This document shows, in pieces, positions 15,001 to 22,029 of a DNA stretch of 64,000 bases (position 1 is its first letter; the number at the start of each line of letters is the position of its first letter). The DNA lies in contig OZ038314.1 of assembly GCA_964035775.1 (NCBI GenBank), positions 36,058,095 through 36,122,094 on the forward strand. The letters run 5' to 3'. The DNA is from Osedax frankpressi. Taxonomy: Eukaryota > Annelida > Polychaeta > Sabellida > Siboglinidae. The translations under genes and the position numbers were made by a program. The notes beneath the pieces were generated by a model that saw only the letters and a list, made by a program, of their open reading frames with translations, was not told the origin of the DNA and made no database searches.

Positions 15001-16730
15001 GATTTGTAGTTTTCATTCCGTACTCACAACAACAATAATATGAATTATCTAAGAATTTTTCTAGATTATTAAATATTCTAGTATTTTCAATGATTTTAGT
15101 AGTATGTCTAGTAGTAATTTCAGTTGAAAATATACCATCAGTCTTATTCAAGAATTGATTTGTAGTTTTCATCCCGTATTCACAACAACAAGAATATAAA
15201 TTATCTAAGAATTTTTTTAGATTATTAAATATTCCAGTATTTTCAATGATTTTAGTAGTTTTTCTAGTAGTCTGTCTAGTAGTGATTTCAGTTGAAAATA
15301 TATCATCAGTCTTATTCAAGAATAGATTTGTAGTTTTCATCCCGTACTCACAACAACAATAATATGAATTATCTAAGAATTTTTCTAGATTATTAAATAT
15401 TCCAGTATTTTCAATGATTTTAGTAGTTTGTCTAGTAGTAATTTCAGTTGAAAATATAGCATCAGTTTTATTCAAGAATAGATTTGTAGTTTTAAATTTT
15501 TCATATTCACAACAACAAGAATATAATGTATCTAATAATTTCCTAAGTTTATCAAATATTCTAGTATTTTCACTAATTTTATTAGTTTGTATAGTAGTTT
15601 GTCTTGTAGTAATTTTTGTTGAAAATATACCATCAGTCTTATTCAAGAATTGATTTGTAGTTTTCATCCCGTATTCACAACAACAAGAATATGAATTATC
15701 TAAGAATTGTTCTTGATTATTAAAGATTACCGTATTTTCACTGGTTTTAATAGTTTGTCTAGAAGTAATTTCTGTTGAAAATATACCATCAGTCTTATTC
15801 AATAGATTTGTAGTTTTTATAATCTCATCAACACAACAGCAATTATATGAATTATCTAAGAATTTCTCTAGATTATTAAATATTGCCGTATTTTCACTGG
15901 TTTTAGTAGTTTGTCTAGTATTATGTCTTGTAGTAATTTTAGTTGAAAATATACCATCAGCGTTATCTAAGAATAGATTTGTAGTTTTAATAATCTCGTA
16001 CTCACAACAGCAATAATATGAATTATCTAAGAATTTCTCAAGATTAGCAAATATTTCAGTATTTTCACTGGTTTCAGTAGTATTTCTGTAATTAATTTCA
16101 GTAGAATATAAAACATCAGTTTTATTCAAGAATAGATTTGTAGTTTTAATTATTTCATGTTCACAACAACAAGAATATAATGTATCTAATAATTTCCAAA
16201 GTTTATCAAATATTGTAGTATGTTTAATGATTTTATTAGTTTGTCTAGTAGTATCTCTAGTAGTAATTTCAGTTGAAAATATAGCATCAGTCTTATTAAT
16301 GAATATATTTGTAGTTTTGATCCTCTTATACTCACAACAACATGAATCTGAATTATATAAGAATTTCTTTAAATTATCAAATAATACAGCATTTTCGATA
16401 ATTTCAGTAGAATGTCTAGTAGTTTCTCGAATAGCTATTTTTATGGAATATAAAACATCAGTCTTATTTGAGAATATATTTGGAGTTTTAATGTTCTCGT
16501 ATTCACAACAGCAATAATATGAATTATCTAAGAATCTATCAATATTATAAAATATTTCTGTTTTTTCAATATTCTCAGTAGTTTGTCTGTTAGTAATTTC
16601 AGTTAAATGTATAAGGCCAGTCTTATTTATGAATGCATTAGTAGTATTAATCCTTTTAATCCTACAGCAACAATAATATGAATTCTCAAAGAAATTCTTA
16701 AGCTTATCTAATATTTTATTATTTTCAATT
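1..16730. repeat. 156/168-bp tandem array with higher-order structure (coding on minus strand)
   Basis: Basic monomers are 168 bp, or 156 bp when a 12-bp block (agtttgtctagt-like) is absent. A variant block of about 264 bp, with tactcacaacaacaag in place of the usual caacaacaataat junction, recurs at 1851, 4818 and 7581. This indicates larger units of 2,967 and 2,763 bp repeated in tandem. A shorter higher-order step of 660 bp (13446 to 14106) and one of 1,152 bp (12294 to 13446) lie further right. All these steps are multiples of three. Copies right of about 15.2 kb are increasingly diverged and the last recognisable unit fades near 16.7 kb, inside the same reading frame. Confidence 0.95.
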
Positions 16731-17215
16731 TGTTCATAAATTCCAAAGGTAATATGAGTTGATAACATATATTCATTATTATTGAATATTTTGTTGTTAG
16801 TTATATTCATTTCATATAAACAAAAACTGTAATATATACTATCAAGATAATTAATCAGAATATCGAATATATTAGTATTTTCTATGATTTCAGTTGTTTG
16901 TATAATAATAAATTTAGTTGATTGTTTCAAAATATATATCATTTTTGACTTTTTAGAATTGTTAAATCTTAAATTTCTCCAATTTTTATAATATAAATAT
17001 CTTTCTTTCAATGGTATACAATCAATATTCTCAACTAGATGTATAGATGTATTTTCCATGAGTAGAAAATTGGTCAATATATTTCTTTCGTCAACTTTAG
17101 AGAAATTCCATGATTGCTCATAATAATTATTAAGATTATCGCACCAATAGTTAATACTTTTTGAGAATAAGCTTAGTAAACATATATTCAAATGTACATC
17201 ATTGTTTATTTTCAT
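1..17215 (-). CDS. Giant tandem-repeat Cys-rich, probably secreted glycoprotein (3' end outside window)
   Basis: A single open frame runs leftward from the ATG at 17215 to the window edge: 5,738 complete codons with no stop found. An in-frame TAA lies 42 nt upstream (17257-17255), so this ATG is the first possible start in the exon. Residues 1-25 are only a weak signal-peptide candidate (MKINNDVHLN, then ICLLSLF); an upstream exon could join at an acceptor-like AG near 17225. Residues to about 100 are non-repetitive. Degenerate repeats follow, then about 100 close copies of 52 or 56 residues. Each unit reads SYYCCCEYGMKTTNLFLN, then NITDG or NKTDG, FSTEITTRQTT, and KIIENTGIFNNLEKFLDN. Units differ by whole codons (156, 159 or 168 bp; one 24-bp duplication). 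Each carries three adjacent Cys and one N-x-T sequon. Family not recognised. Mucin-, adhesive- or coat-like roles are only guesses. The alternative is a non-coding satellite, but the divergent first 250 codons are also open. Confidence 0.82.
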   Translation of the reverse strand, partial: MKINNDVHLNICLLSLFSKSINYWCDNLNNYYEQSWNFSKVDERNILTNFLLMENTSIHLVENIDCIPLKERYLYYKNWRNLRFNNSKKSKMIYILKQSTKFIIIQTTEIIENTNIFDILINYLDSIYYSFCLYEMNITNNKIFNNNEYMLSTHITFGIYEQIENNKILDKLKNFFENSYYCCCRIKRINTTNAFINKTGLIHLTEITNRQTTENIEKTEIFYNIDRFLDNSYYCCCEYENIKTPNIFSNKTDVLYSIKIAIRETTRHSTEIIENAVLFDNLKKFLYNSDSCCCEYKRIKTTNIFINKTDAIFSTEITTRDTTRQTNKIIKHTTIFDKLWKLLDTLYSCCCEHEIIKTTNLFLNKTDVLYSTEINYRNTTETSENTEIFANLEKFLDNSYYCCCEYEIIKTTNLFLDNADGIFSTKITTRHNTRQTTKTSENTAIFNNLEKFLDNSYNCCCVDEIIKTTNLLNKTDGIFSTEITSRQTIKTSENTVIFNNQEQFLDNSYSCCCEYGMKTTNQFLNKTDGIFSTKITTRQTTIQTNKISENTRIFDKLRKLLDTLYSCCCEYEKFKTTNLFLNKTDAIFSTEITTRQTTKIIENTGIFNNLEKFLDNSYYCCCEYGMKTTNLFLNKTDDIFSTEITTRQTTRKTTKIIENTGIFNNLKKFLDNLYSCCCEYGMKTTNQFLNKTDGIFSTEITTRHTTKIIENTRIFNNLEKFLDNSYYCCCEYGMKTTNLFMNITDGIFSTEITTRQTTIQTTKIIENTGILNNLEKFLDNSYYCCCEYGMKTTNLSLNKTDDIYSTEITTRQTTKIIENTRIFNNLEKFLDNSYYCCCEYGMKTTNLFLNKTDDIYSTEITTRQTTKIIENTGIFNNLEKFLDNSYYCCCEYGMKTTNLFLNITDGIFSTEFTTRHTTIQTTKIIENTGIFNNLEKFLDNSYYCCCEYGMKTTNLILNKTDGIFPTEITTRQTTIQTTKIIENTGIFNNLEKFLDNSYNCCCEYGMKTTNLILNKTDGIFSTEITTRQTTIQTTKIIENTGIFNNLEKFLDNSYYCCCEYGMKTTNLFLNKTDDIYSTEITTRQTTKIIENTGIFNNLEKFLDNSYYCCCEYGMKTTNLFLNITDGIFSTEFTTRHTTIQTTKIIENTGIFNNLEKFLDNSYYCCCEYGMKTTNLILNKTDGIFPTEITTRQTTIQTTKIIENTGIFNNLEKFLDNSYNCCCEYGMKTTNLILNKTDGIFSTEITTRQTTIQTTKIIENTGIFNNLEKFLDNSYYCCCEYGMKTTNLFLNKTDDIYSTEITTRQTTKIIENTGIFNNLEKFLDNSYYCCCEYGMKTTNLFLNITDGIFSTEITTRQTTIQTTKIIENTGIFNNLEIFLDNSYYCCCEYGMKTTNLFLNMTDGIFSTEITTRQTTIQTTKIIENTGIFYNLEKFLDNSYYCCCEYGMKTTNLFLNKTDDIYSTEITTRQTTKIIENTGIFNNLEKFLDNSYYCCCEYGMKTTNLFLNITDGIFSTEITTRQTTIQTTKIIENTGIFNNLEKFLDNSYYCCCEYGMKTTNLILNKTDGIFPTEITTRQTTIQTTKIIENTGIFNNLEKFLDNSYNCCCAYGMKTTNLILNKTDGIFSTEITTRQTTIQTTKIIENTGIFNNLEKFLDNSYYCCCEYGMKTTNLFLNKTDDIYSTEITTRQTTKIIENTGIFNNLEKFLDNSYYCCCEYGMKTTNLFLNITDGIFSTEITTRQTTIQTTKIIENTGIFNNLEIFLDNSYYCCCEYGMKTTNLFLNMTDGIFSTEITTRQTTIQTTKIIENTGIFNNLEKFLDNSYYCCCEYGMKTTNLFLNKTDDIYSTEITTRQTTKIIENTGIFNNLEKFLDNSYYCCCEYGMKTTNLFLNITDGIFSTEITTRQTTIQTTKIIENTGIFNNLEKFLDNSYYCCCEYGMKTTNLILNKTDDIYSTEITTRQTTKIIENTRIFNNLEKFLDNSYYCCCEYGMKTTNLFLNITDGIFSTEITTRQSTIQTTKIIENTGIFNNLEKFLDNSYYCCCEYGMKTTNLILNKTDGIFSTEITTRQTTIQTTKIIENTGIFNNLEKFLDNSYYCCCEYGMKTTNLFLNKTDDIYSTEISTRQTTKIIENTGIFNNLEKFLDNLYYCCCEYGMKTTNLFLNITDGIFSTEITTRQTTIQTTKIIENTGIFNNLEQFLDNSYYCCCEYGMKTTNLFLNKTDAIYSTEITTRQTTKIIENTEIFNNLEKFLDNSYYCCCEYGMKTTNLFLNITDGIFSTEITTRQTTIQTTKIIENTGIFNNLEKFLDNSYYCCCEYGMKTTNLILNKTDGIFSTEITTRQTTIQTTKIIENTGIFNNLEKFLDNSYYCCCEYGMKTTNRFLNKTDGIYSTEITTRQTTIQTTKIIENTRIFNNLEKLLDTLYSCCCEYERIKTTNLFLNNTDGIFSTEITTRHTTKRTTKTSENTVIFNNLEKFLDNLYSCCCEYEIIKTTNLFLNKTDVIFSTEITTIQTTKIIENTGIFNNLEKFLDNSYYCCCEYGMKTTNLFLNKTDDIYSTEITTRQTTKIIENTRIFNNLEKFLDNSYYCCCEYGMKTTNLFLNKTDDIYSTEITTRQTTKIIENTGIFNNLEKFLDNSYYCCCEYGMKTTNLFLNITDGIFSTEITTRQTTIQTTKIIENTEIFNNLEKFLDNSYYCCCEYGMKTTNLILNKTNGIFSTEITTRQTTRQTTKIIENTGIFNNLEKFLDNSYYCCCEYGMKTTNLILNKTDDIYSTEITTSQTTKIIENTGIFNNLEKFLDNSYYCCCEYGMKTTNLILNKTDGIFSTEITTRQTTIQTTKIIENTGIFNNLEKFLDNSYYCCCEYGMKTTNLFLNKTDDIYSTEITTRQTTKIIENTGIFNNLEKFLDNSYYCCCEYGMKTTNLILNKTDGIFSTEITTRQTTKIIENTGIFNNLEKFLDNSYYCCCEYGMKTTNLFLNKTDDIYSTEITTRQTTKIIENTEIFNNLEKFLDNSYYCCCEYGMKTTNLFLNITDGIFSTEITTRQTTIQTTKIIENTGIFNNLEQFLDNSYYCCCEYGMKTTNLILNKTDGIFSTEITTRQTTIQTTKIIENTGIFNNLEKFLDNSYYCCCEYGMKTTNIFLNKTDDIYSTEITTRKTTKIIENTRIFKNLETLLDTLYSCCCEYERIKTTNLFLNKTDDIFSTEITSRQTAKIIENTRIFNNLEKFLDNSYYCCCEYGMKTTNLFLNITDGIFSTEITTRETTIQTTKIIENTGIFNNLEKFLDNSYYCCCEYGMKTTNLILNKTDDIYSTEITTRQTTKIIENTRIFNNLEKFLDNSYYCCCEYGMKTTNLFLNITDGIFSTEITTRETTMQTTKIIENTGIFNNLEKFLDNSYYCCCEYGMKTTNLILNKTDDIYSTEITTRQTTKIIENTRIFNNLEKFLDNSYYCCCEYGMKTTNLFLNKTDDIYSTEITTRQTTKIIENTGIFNNLEKFLDNSYYCCCEYGMKTTSLFLNITDGIFSTEITTRQTTIQTTKIIENTGIFNNLEKFLDNSYYCCCEYGMKTTNLFLNKTDDIYSTEITTRQTTKIIENTGIFNNLEKFLDNSYYCCCEYGMKTTNLFLNITDGIFSTEITTRQTTIQTTKIIENTGIFNNLEKFLDNSYYCCCEYGMKTTNLILNKTDGIFSTEITTRQTTIQTTKIIENTGIFNNLEKFLDNSYYCCCEYGMKTTNLFLNKTDDIYSTEITTRQTTKIIENTEIFNNLEKFLDNSYYCCCEYGMKTTNLFLNITDGIFSTEITTRQTTIQTTKIIENTGIFNNLEQFLDNSYYCCCEYGMKTTNLILNKTDGIFSTEITTRQTTIQTTKIIENTGIFNNLEKFLDNSYYCCCEYGMKTTNLFLNKTDDIYSTEITTRQTTKIIENTEIFNNLEKFLDNSYYCCCEYGMKTTNLFLNITDGIFSTEITTRQTTIQTTKIIENTGIFNNLEQFLDNSYYCCCEYGMKTTNLILNKTDGIFSTEITTRQTTIQTTKIIENTGIFNNLEKFLDNSYYCCCEYGMKTTNLLLNKTDDIYSTEITTRKTTKIIENTRIFKNLETLLDTLYSCCCEYERIKTTNLFLNKTDDIFSTEITSRQTTKIIENTRIFNNLEKFLDNSYYCCCEYGMKTTNLFLNITDGIFSTEITTRETTIQTTKIIENTGIFNNLEKFLDNSYYCCCEYGMKTTNLILNKTDDIYSTEITTRQTTKIIENTRIFNNLEKFLDNSYYCCCEYGMKTTNLFLNITDGIFSTEITTRETTMQTTKIIENTGIFNNLEKFLDNSYYCCCEYGMKTTNLILNKTDGIFSTEITTRQTTIQTTKIIENTGIFNNLEKFLDNYLEKFLDNSYYCCCEYGMKTTNLFLNKTDDIYSTEITTRQTTKIIENTRIFNNLEKFLDNSYYCCCEYGMKTTNLFLNKTDDIYSTEITTRHTTKIIENTGIFNNLEKFLDNSYYCCCEYGMKTTNLFLNITDGIFSTEITTRQTTRQTTKIFENTGIFNNLEKFLDNSYYCCCEYGMKTTNLFMNITDGIFSTEITTRQTTIQTTKIIENTGIFNNLEKFLDNSYYCCCEYGMKTTNLILNKTDGIFSTEITTRQTTIQTTKIIENTGIFNNLEKFLDNSYYCCCEYGMKTTNQFLNKTDGIYSTEITTRQTTIQTTKIIENTGIFNNLEKFLDNSYYCCCEYGMKTTNLFLNKTDDIYSTEITTRQTTKIIENTEIFNNLEKFLDNSYYCCCEYGMKTTNLFLNITDGIFSTEITTRQTTIQTTKIIENTGIFNNLEQFLDNSYYCCCEYGMKTTNLILNKTDGIFSTEITTRQTTIQTTKIIENTGIFNNLEKFLDNSYYCCCEYGMKTTNLFLNKTDDIYSTEITTRQTTKIIENTEIFNNLEKFLDNSYYCCCEYGMKTTNLFLNITDGIFSTEITTRQTTIQTTKIIENTGIFNNLEQFLDNSYYCCCEYGMKTTNLILNKTDGIFSTEITTRQTTIQTTKIIENTGIFNNLEKFLDNSYYCCCEYGMKTTNLFLNKTDDIYSTEITTRKTTKIIENTRIFKNLETLLDTLYSCCCEYERIKTTNLFLNKTDDIFSTEITSRQTTKIIENTRIFNNLEKFLDNSYYCCCEYGMKTTNLFLNITDGIFSTEITTRETTIQTTKIIENTGIFNNLEKFLDNSYYCCCEYGMKTTNLILNKTDDIYSTEITTRQTTKIIENTRIFNNLEKFLDNSYYCCCEYGMKTTNLFLNITDGIFSTEITTRETTMQTTKIIENTGIFNNLEKFLDNSYYCCCEYGMKTTNLILNKTDGIFSTEITTRQTTIQTTKSIENTGIFNNLEKFLDNSYYCCCEYGMKTTNLFLNKTDDIYSTEITTRQTTKIIENTRIFNNLEKFLDNSYYCCCEYGMKTTNLFLNKTDDIYSTEITTRHTTKIIENTGIFNNLEKFLDNSYYCCCEYGMKTTNLFLNITDGIFSTEITTRQTTIQTTKIIENTGIFNNLEKFLDNSYYCCCEYGMKTTNLFLNKTDDIYSTEITTRQTTKIIENTGIFNNLEKFLDNSYYCCCEYGMKTTNLFLNITDGIFSTEITTRQTTKIIENTGIFNNLEKFLDNSYYCCCEYGMKTTNLILNKTDGIFSTEITTRQTTRQTTKIIENTGIFNNLEKFLDNSYYCCCEYGMKTTNLFLNITDGIFSTEITTRQTTIQTTKIIENTGIFNNLEKFLDNSYYCC

Positions 17216-17256
17216 ATTCAATTCTGTTAATATATGATACGATTGAATCTCAATTT

Positions 17257-18060
17257 ACTATATTAGACATAATAAATGTGTTGGTTAATTAATTAATGAA
17301 ATTAATGTTAATTAATGATAATATATGAAAACGAATGTTATTAGTAAATAATGTATGAGTTATTCTATTAAATATAGTCATTAAATTCGTTTTTACTTTT
17401 TACTTGTTACTCTGATTGTATTAATTATAAAACTAATTAATAAATTATAGAAATTAAGTTTTGTTAATTAGTGAAATTAAGTTTTGTTAATTAGTGAAAT
17501 TACATTTCGTAAGAATTGTTATCAGTATTAATTAATAAACTGTATCAAATATGTAACGTTATATGATAATATTAGAAGATTAAAATAACCCGTTATCGGA
17601 AAGATTGTTTCGAAATTAATATCACTTTGAGTAGTCGTTATATCTTGATAAGAAAACTCACTCGGTGGAGCAGATGTATTTGGTACAACTTAGAAATATA
17701 TATGTATTCTTTTATCATATTTTACAATTAATAATAAATATAATTTAGTTATCCGTTAAATACTAAATATTACTAAATATAAAAATGAGTCATTGATAGG
17801 ATAATTTAACATATCTAATTTAATAAAATTATTTTTGTGAATTATTAAAAAATGTGAAAAACTAAAGATAATATATAGGATAAATAATATTAATATATAA
17901 ATAATAAATATAATTTAGTTATCCGTTAAATACTAAATATTATTAAATATAAAAATATTTCATCGATAGGAAATTTAGCATTATTATTTAACATTATTTT
18001 TGTGAATTATTAAAGAATGTGAAAAACTAAAGATAATATACGAGTATAAAGAATATTATT
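17257..18060. other. Upstream region of the giant ORF with a ~175-bp direct duplication
   Basis: No gene is seen here. A segment beginning ataatttagttatccgtt occurs at about 17732 and again at about 17910. The copies stay alignable through ctaaatatta, the tttgtgaattattaaa block and gtgaaaaactaaagataata, so this is a tandem duplication of about 175 bp, a few percent diverged. It lies 0.5-0.8 kb upstream of the giant ORF's start codon on that gene's strand, where a promoter or 5' exon would be expected. A donor-like CACCGAgtgagt (minus) occurs near 17660, but I could not join it in frame. Confidence 0.6.
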
Positions 18061-20990
18061 CAGTGTTCAATGATAGTCCATATGCACTGAAATACAGTAT
18101 TAAAAATCCAAAATATGTTATTGGATATGCTTCTATAAGTTAATATAGTTAATGTATTTAATAATATATGAATCTATAAATGAAAGTTTATATATAAGTT
18201 ATATATTCATATATTTTATACTACATTATTCAATTTTGTATAATAATACATTTTCTACGTATATTTATTATATTCTAATTTAATTGTATTTTATGTTTTA
18301 TATATTAGTATAATAAGGAATGAATATGTTAAATAACAAACTTAAATAATTTATTGATATAATATAATATGCATATATTAATAAATATTCATTAATAACT
18401 TTATAATACGTATTGTTATAATATAATGGTAACTTATTTTTGAGTTTTATCTAACATTAATATATTTCAGGATATTTTTACATTTAAGTAAAACATGATA
18501 CTATTTTTTCGATATAAATGTAATAATGTAATTATTATAAAAACCCAAAGATACACGAACAGAAAATAGCTGAAATTATACAACTCCTAGTTTTTTAAAT
18601 AATTTCAATATTAGTTGTTTCTTAAAAAAAACCTAGTACTACTACTATCAAAACTGCTGGAAAACAATACTTTTTACTACATTCATAATATACTAAAATA
18701 ACTTATTTGACGATCATCAAAATATCTTTCTAAGATTACACAGTACCGAAACAACTTTACCATCTATTTTTAACGACTTTTACAATTCACTTGATGAAAA
18801 TAAATCAATCCAGCAAATTCTACTAGACTATCATTGTAATTTAAAACTATCCATCACAATACTCTACCGAATTTATTGACGATACGATAATGTAAACTAA
18901 AACATCCTGTTTAATAAACTGAAATCACTAGTTATCGATAGAAATTGAAATAAAATCATATATCAATAACATAACATTTAAAATATAAACAGAAATAAAT
19001 TTTACAATATATTCAGATTTTAACAACTAATCTTGAAAGCTACTATAATTATAATTATTTAATTGGCTTAATATTTTATAATTAAAACATTTATAACATT
19101 AAAATAGAAAATATAGATATACTACTACATATAACTATGAACAGCATCCTTACCAATTCTTGACTCCAGCCTCTAGATTAATTTCCAAATATATTCTATT
19201 ATCTATAAATATTACTTCAACCTTAGAATTACTTATGCAAATGAAAGTGTCGAAACTACAACTATTCTACATAAAACTTACTAATATTTACAAAACACTC
19301 CAAGTTATATAGCATCCCAAATTACTAAACATATAATAAATAGAGCTTTACTATTAACTAATAAACTTAATTTTTAAATACTTGACTTTTCTAAAAAAAA
19401 ACCTTCTAACTTATTAAAGAAATTAACTATTTACTTAAACGCTTAATTCTATCCCACGATTAGATCGAACCATTCAACGTTACACATGATTTATGATTTC
19501 GCTACACTATTCTATACAGATTACTAACTAATTTCTACTAACTTAGATTCTATAAACTAAAAATATAATCTTTGATTAAGAAAATTAGCTTATTATTAAT
19601 TTATTATAAATAAATGAATATTACACGCATATATTTACACATACATACACCTACAAATAAACTCTAGAGAAACTACTAGAAAAAGTAAATTCATACACTT
19701 AATACTCAGCCTCACATAACCTAACTTATTTGATAATAGACCAAATGTTTTCAGAAAAATACTTACTATAGAAACGACTTTCACTATTTGATGACATATA
19801 TTCTTCACTTGATACCCAAGATAATATTCAACTTGCTTACTCGATTTATTACCAGCATTTTATACTTCAAATATAATAGATTACTGATGAATAAATAGGA
19901 TACACTCCGATACACTCTTCTTGCATGGCTTTTTTGAAAATATAACTACTCTATTAAAATCAATAAAATAATATCGAACCCATAAAACTAAAAATATACT
20001 GTTCCTATTATTTCCAAGCTATTTTCCATATACATGCTCATCCTTAAAAAACAATACTACAATAACCGAATATCATATACAATTTATAAACTTTATGATA
20101 TAGAACTGCATGCGAAAATAAAATACTCCAATGAATCACAGTATTACATCGACTAAATAGATAACTGTTCATTATATAATAACCTTCTCAGAATGTTCAT
20201 AAAAACTAAGTTTAAAAATTTAGATACAACCACTATTCATTTACCCAACATCTAACTTAACAAAACAGACTCATGCCTACCATGTTAACACAATATTACA
20301 ATTCCAATTCAATAACAAATTAAACACAGAAAAACAAATTTACCTATCCAGATAAACTATAGTTGCCAAAGTATTAAAGCCGAGACGACTCCTACCACAC
20401 ATTAACTTTAATACTGCCACTTTACTTACACAAATACTTATAATATATAGACACCAATAATGCAATTCACTTAGCTTGAAAAAATCCAAACTAAATAATC
20501 ATGACAAAACTATAAATTGAGATATTATAATAATTTACAGACTATACTAAAGAAGAATTATTACTCGACCAGTATTAATCAACTGAGTTATAACACTGGA
20601 AGAAATCTGTCAAATTTACTAACTACAAACTACTAATAATATTTTAAAACATTGATATATACAATATACCACCTAATCCAAGGGAGTTAATATATACCAG
20701 GTCCAATGATAGACCACTAAGGACTTCTAACTATATTATATATTTAATTTCTCCATTTACACTCCCATTATTTACATTCCAATGATTTACACTCCCTATA
20801 TCTGCTCAAAAAAATATTGAATAAAAAGATTCATCTTTCACCATATAAGGGAATAATCGTTAAAAAAAGTATTTTTTTTACAAACTATTCACCATATAAA
20901 GTTAATCTTAAACTAACAGTAGTCGATGTAATCAAAATATTAGTTTTTTTGTTTAATATTTTTTTATTGTATAGTTTTCCCATTAACATA
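18061..20990. other. Gene-free AT-rich stretch with strong C-over-G skew
   Basis: No exon supported. From about 18560 to 20860 the plus strand is unusually poor in G and rich in A and C, with many act/aca/cta triplets. It looks like heavily decayed low-complexity DNA, or a strand-biased substitution domain. The composition changes abruptly on both sides. Confidence 0.5.
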
Positions 20991-21089
20991 ATGTAAACAG
21001 AATGCATACATATAATATAATATTATATATAATATTTATATTTTTTAAAATAACATCACATGTTTTCTCTATAAAAATATATGACCTAA

Positions 21090-21133
<44 letters not shown>

Positions 21134-21134
21134 C

Positions 21135-21177
<43 letters not shown>
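21090..21177. repeat. (TA)n microsatellite
   Basis: Two nearly pure runs of alternating T and A are separated by a short tatactactat spacer. They lie just downstream of the LU-domain gene's stop codon. Confidence 0.95.
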
Positions 21178-21178
<1 letters not shown>

Positions 21179-21197
21179 GGGAATAATATCCATTCAT

Positions 21198-21631
21198 CTA
21201 ACCATTATATCTTATGCGGTTACATCCGGGATGTTGGCAGCATTGCACACAATATATCGGTGATTTTAGTCTGCTGCAGCTAATCCTCGATGATTGTTTG
21301 TTGTTTAAACAGGCTGTGGTCTGTTTACATGCTTTGGACACTCGTAATACACCATTTTCATACCGGTATTCACTTTCACAGGAGTTCTGAGTGGTACATA
21401 TTAAATAAAGATATATTAAGTATTATAAAATATACAGTTAATAAATAGGTGTTATATAAATAATTCATTATAAATATTATAGGCCATTCTCAATAAATAT
21501 GAATTCATTATTATTAATGACATAATATCAATTGTATTGTATAACCTCATTGTCTAAACATTGCACGGGTTTGTTTTGCGCGTTGCACTCTTCATCGGAG
21601 TTTGCATTTTTACAGGAATAACACCAATGAC
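21198..21631 (-). CDS. Ly6/uPAR (LU, three-finger) domain secreted protein, 5' exon not found
   Basis: Two exons on the minus strand, 21631-21546 and 21386-21198, are joined in phase 0 across a 159-nt intron (donor GAG|gttata, acceptor ccactcag). The first exon starts in phase 1 after cttcaag and encodes GHWCYSCKNANSDEEC, then VQCLDNE. The second begins NSCESEYRYENG and ends CVQCCQHPGCNRIRYNG followed by TAG. The opening CYSC, the central G....KAC and the closing CxxCCxxxxCN are the LU-domain signature. Twelve cysteines are present against the usual eight to ten, so an extra disulfide is likely. No hydrophobic tail follows the final CN, so it is probably secreted rather than GPI-anchored. The exon with the signal peptide should lie at higher coordinates, but I could not identify it. 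The domain call is good; the ligand and role are unknown. Confidence 0.8.
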
Positions 21632-21799
21632 CTTGAAGAGTATTAAGAATATATAGATTTTGTACAGTTTTATATATTAGTATATTATATTGATGGTACC
21701 TACTATTCATGTCAATCAAAAGTATATACTATCTGTTTATAAAAACGAGTATTGTAATAACGATATCATTTATCATAATAAATAACAATTTAGCTATAT

Positions 21800-21980
21800 A
21801 TATGTGTGTATGAATGTTTGTATGTGTGTATGTATGTATATATGTATAGATGTATGTATATATGTATATATGTATGTATATATGTATATATGTGTGTTCG
21901 TGTGAATGTGTATGTGTGTGTGTGTGCGTATGTGTGTGTGTGTGTGATTGTGTGTGTGTATATGTGTGTGTGCGTGAAAA
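21800..21980. repeat. Degenerate (TATG/TG)n microsatellite
   Basis: Alternating tatgtatg and tgtgtg runs. The open frames read through it on both strands are low-complexity His/Thr or Tyr/Val/Cys strings and are not taken as genes. Confidence 0.9.
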
Positions 21981-22029
21981 AAAATAGTATTTAAGAAGAA
22001 ATAAATAAGTGTAAGATTTTTGTTATTAT

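Noticed and set aside
1851-16517. Plus-strand open frames of 79-148 residues inside the 156/168-bp array
   Set aside because: They are antisense shadows of the continuous minus-strand frame. On the plus strand most units carry a stop (taa) at the caacaacaataat junction, and only variant units read through.
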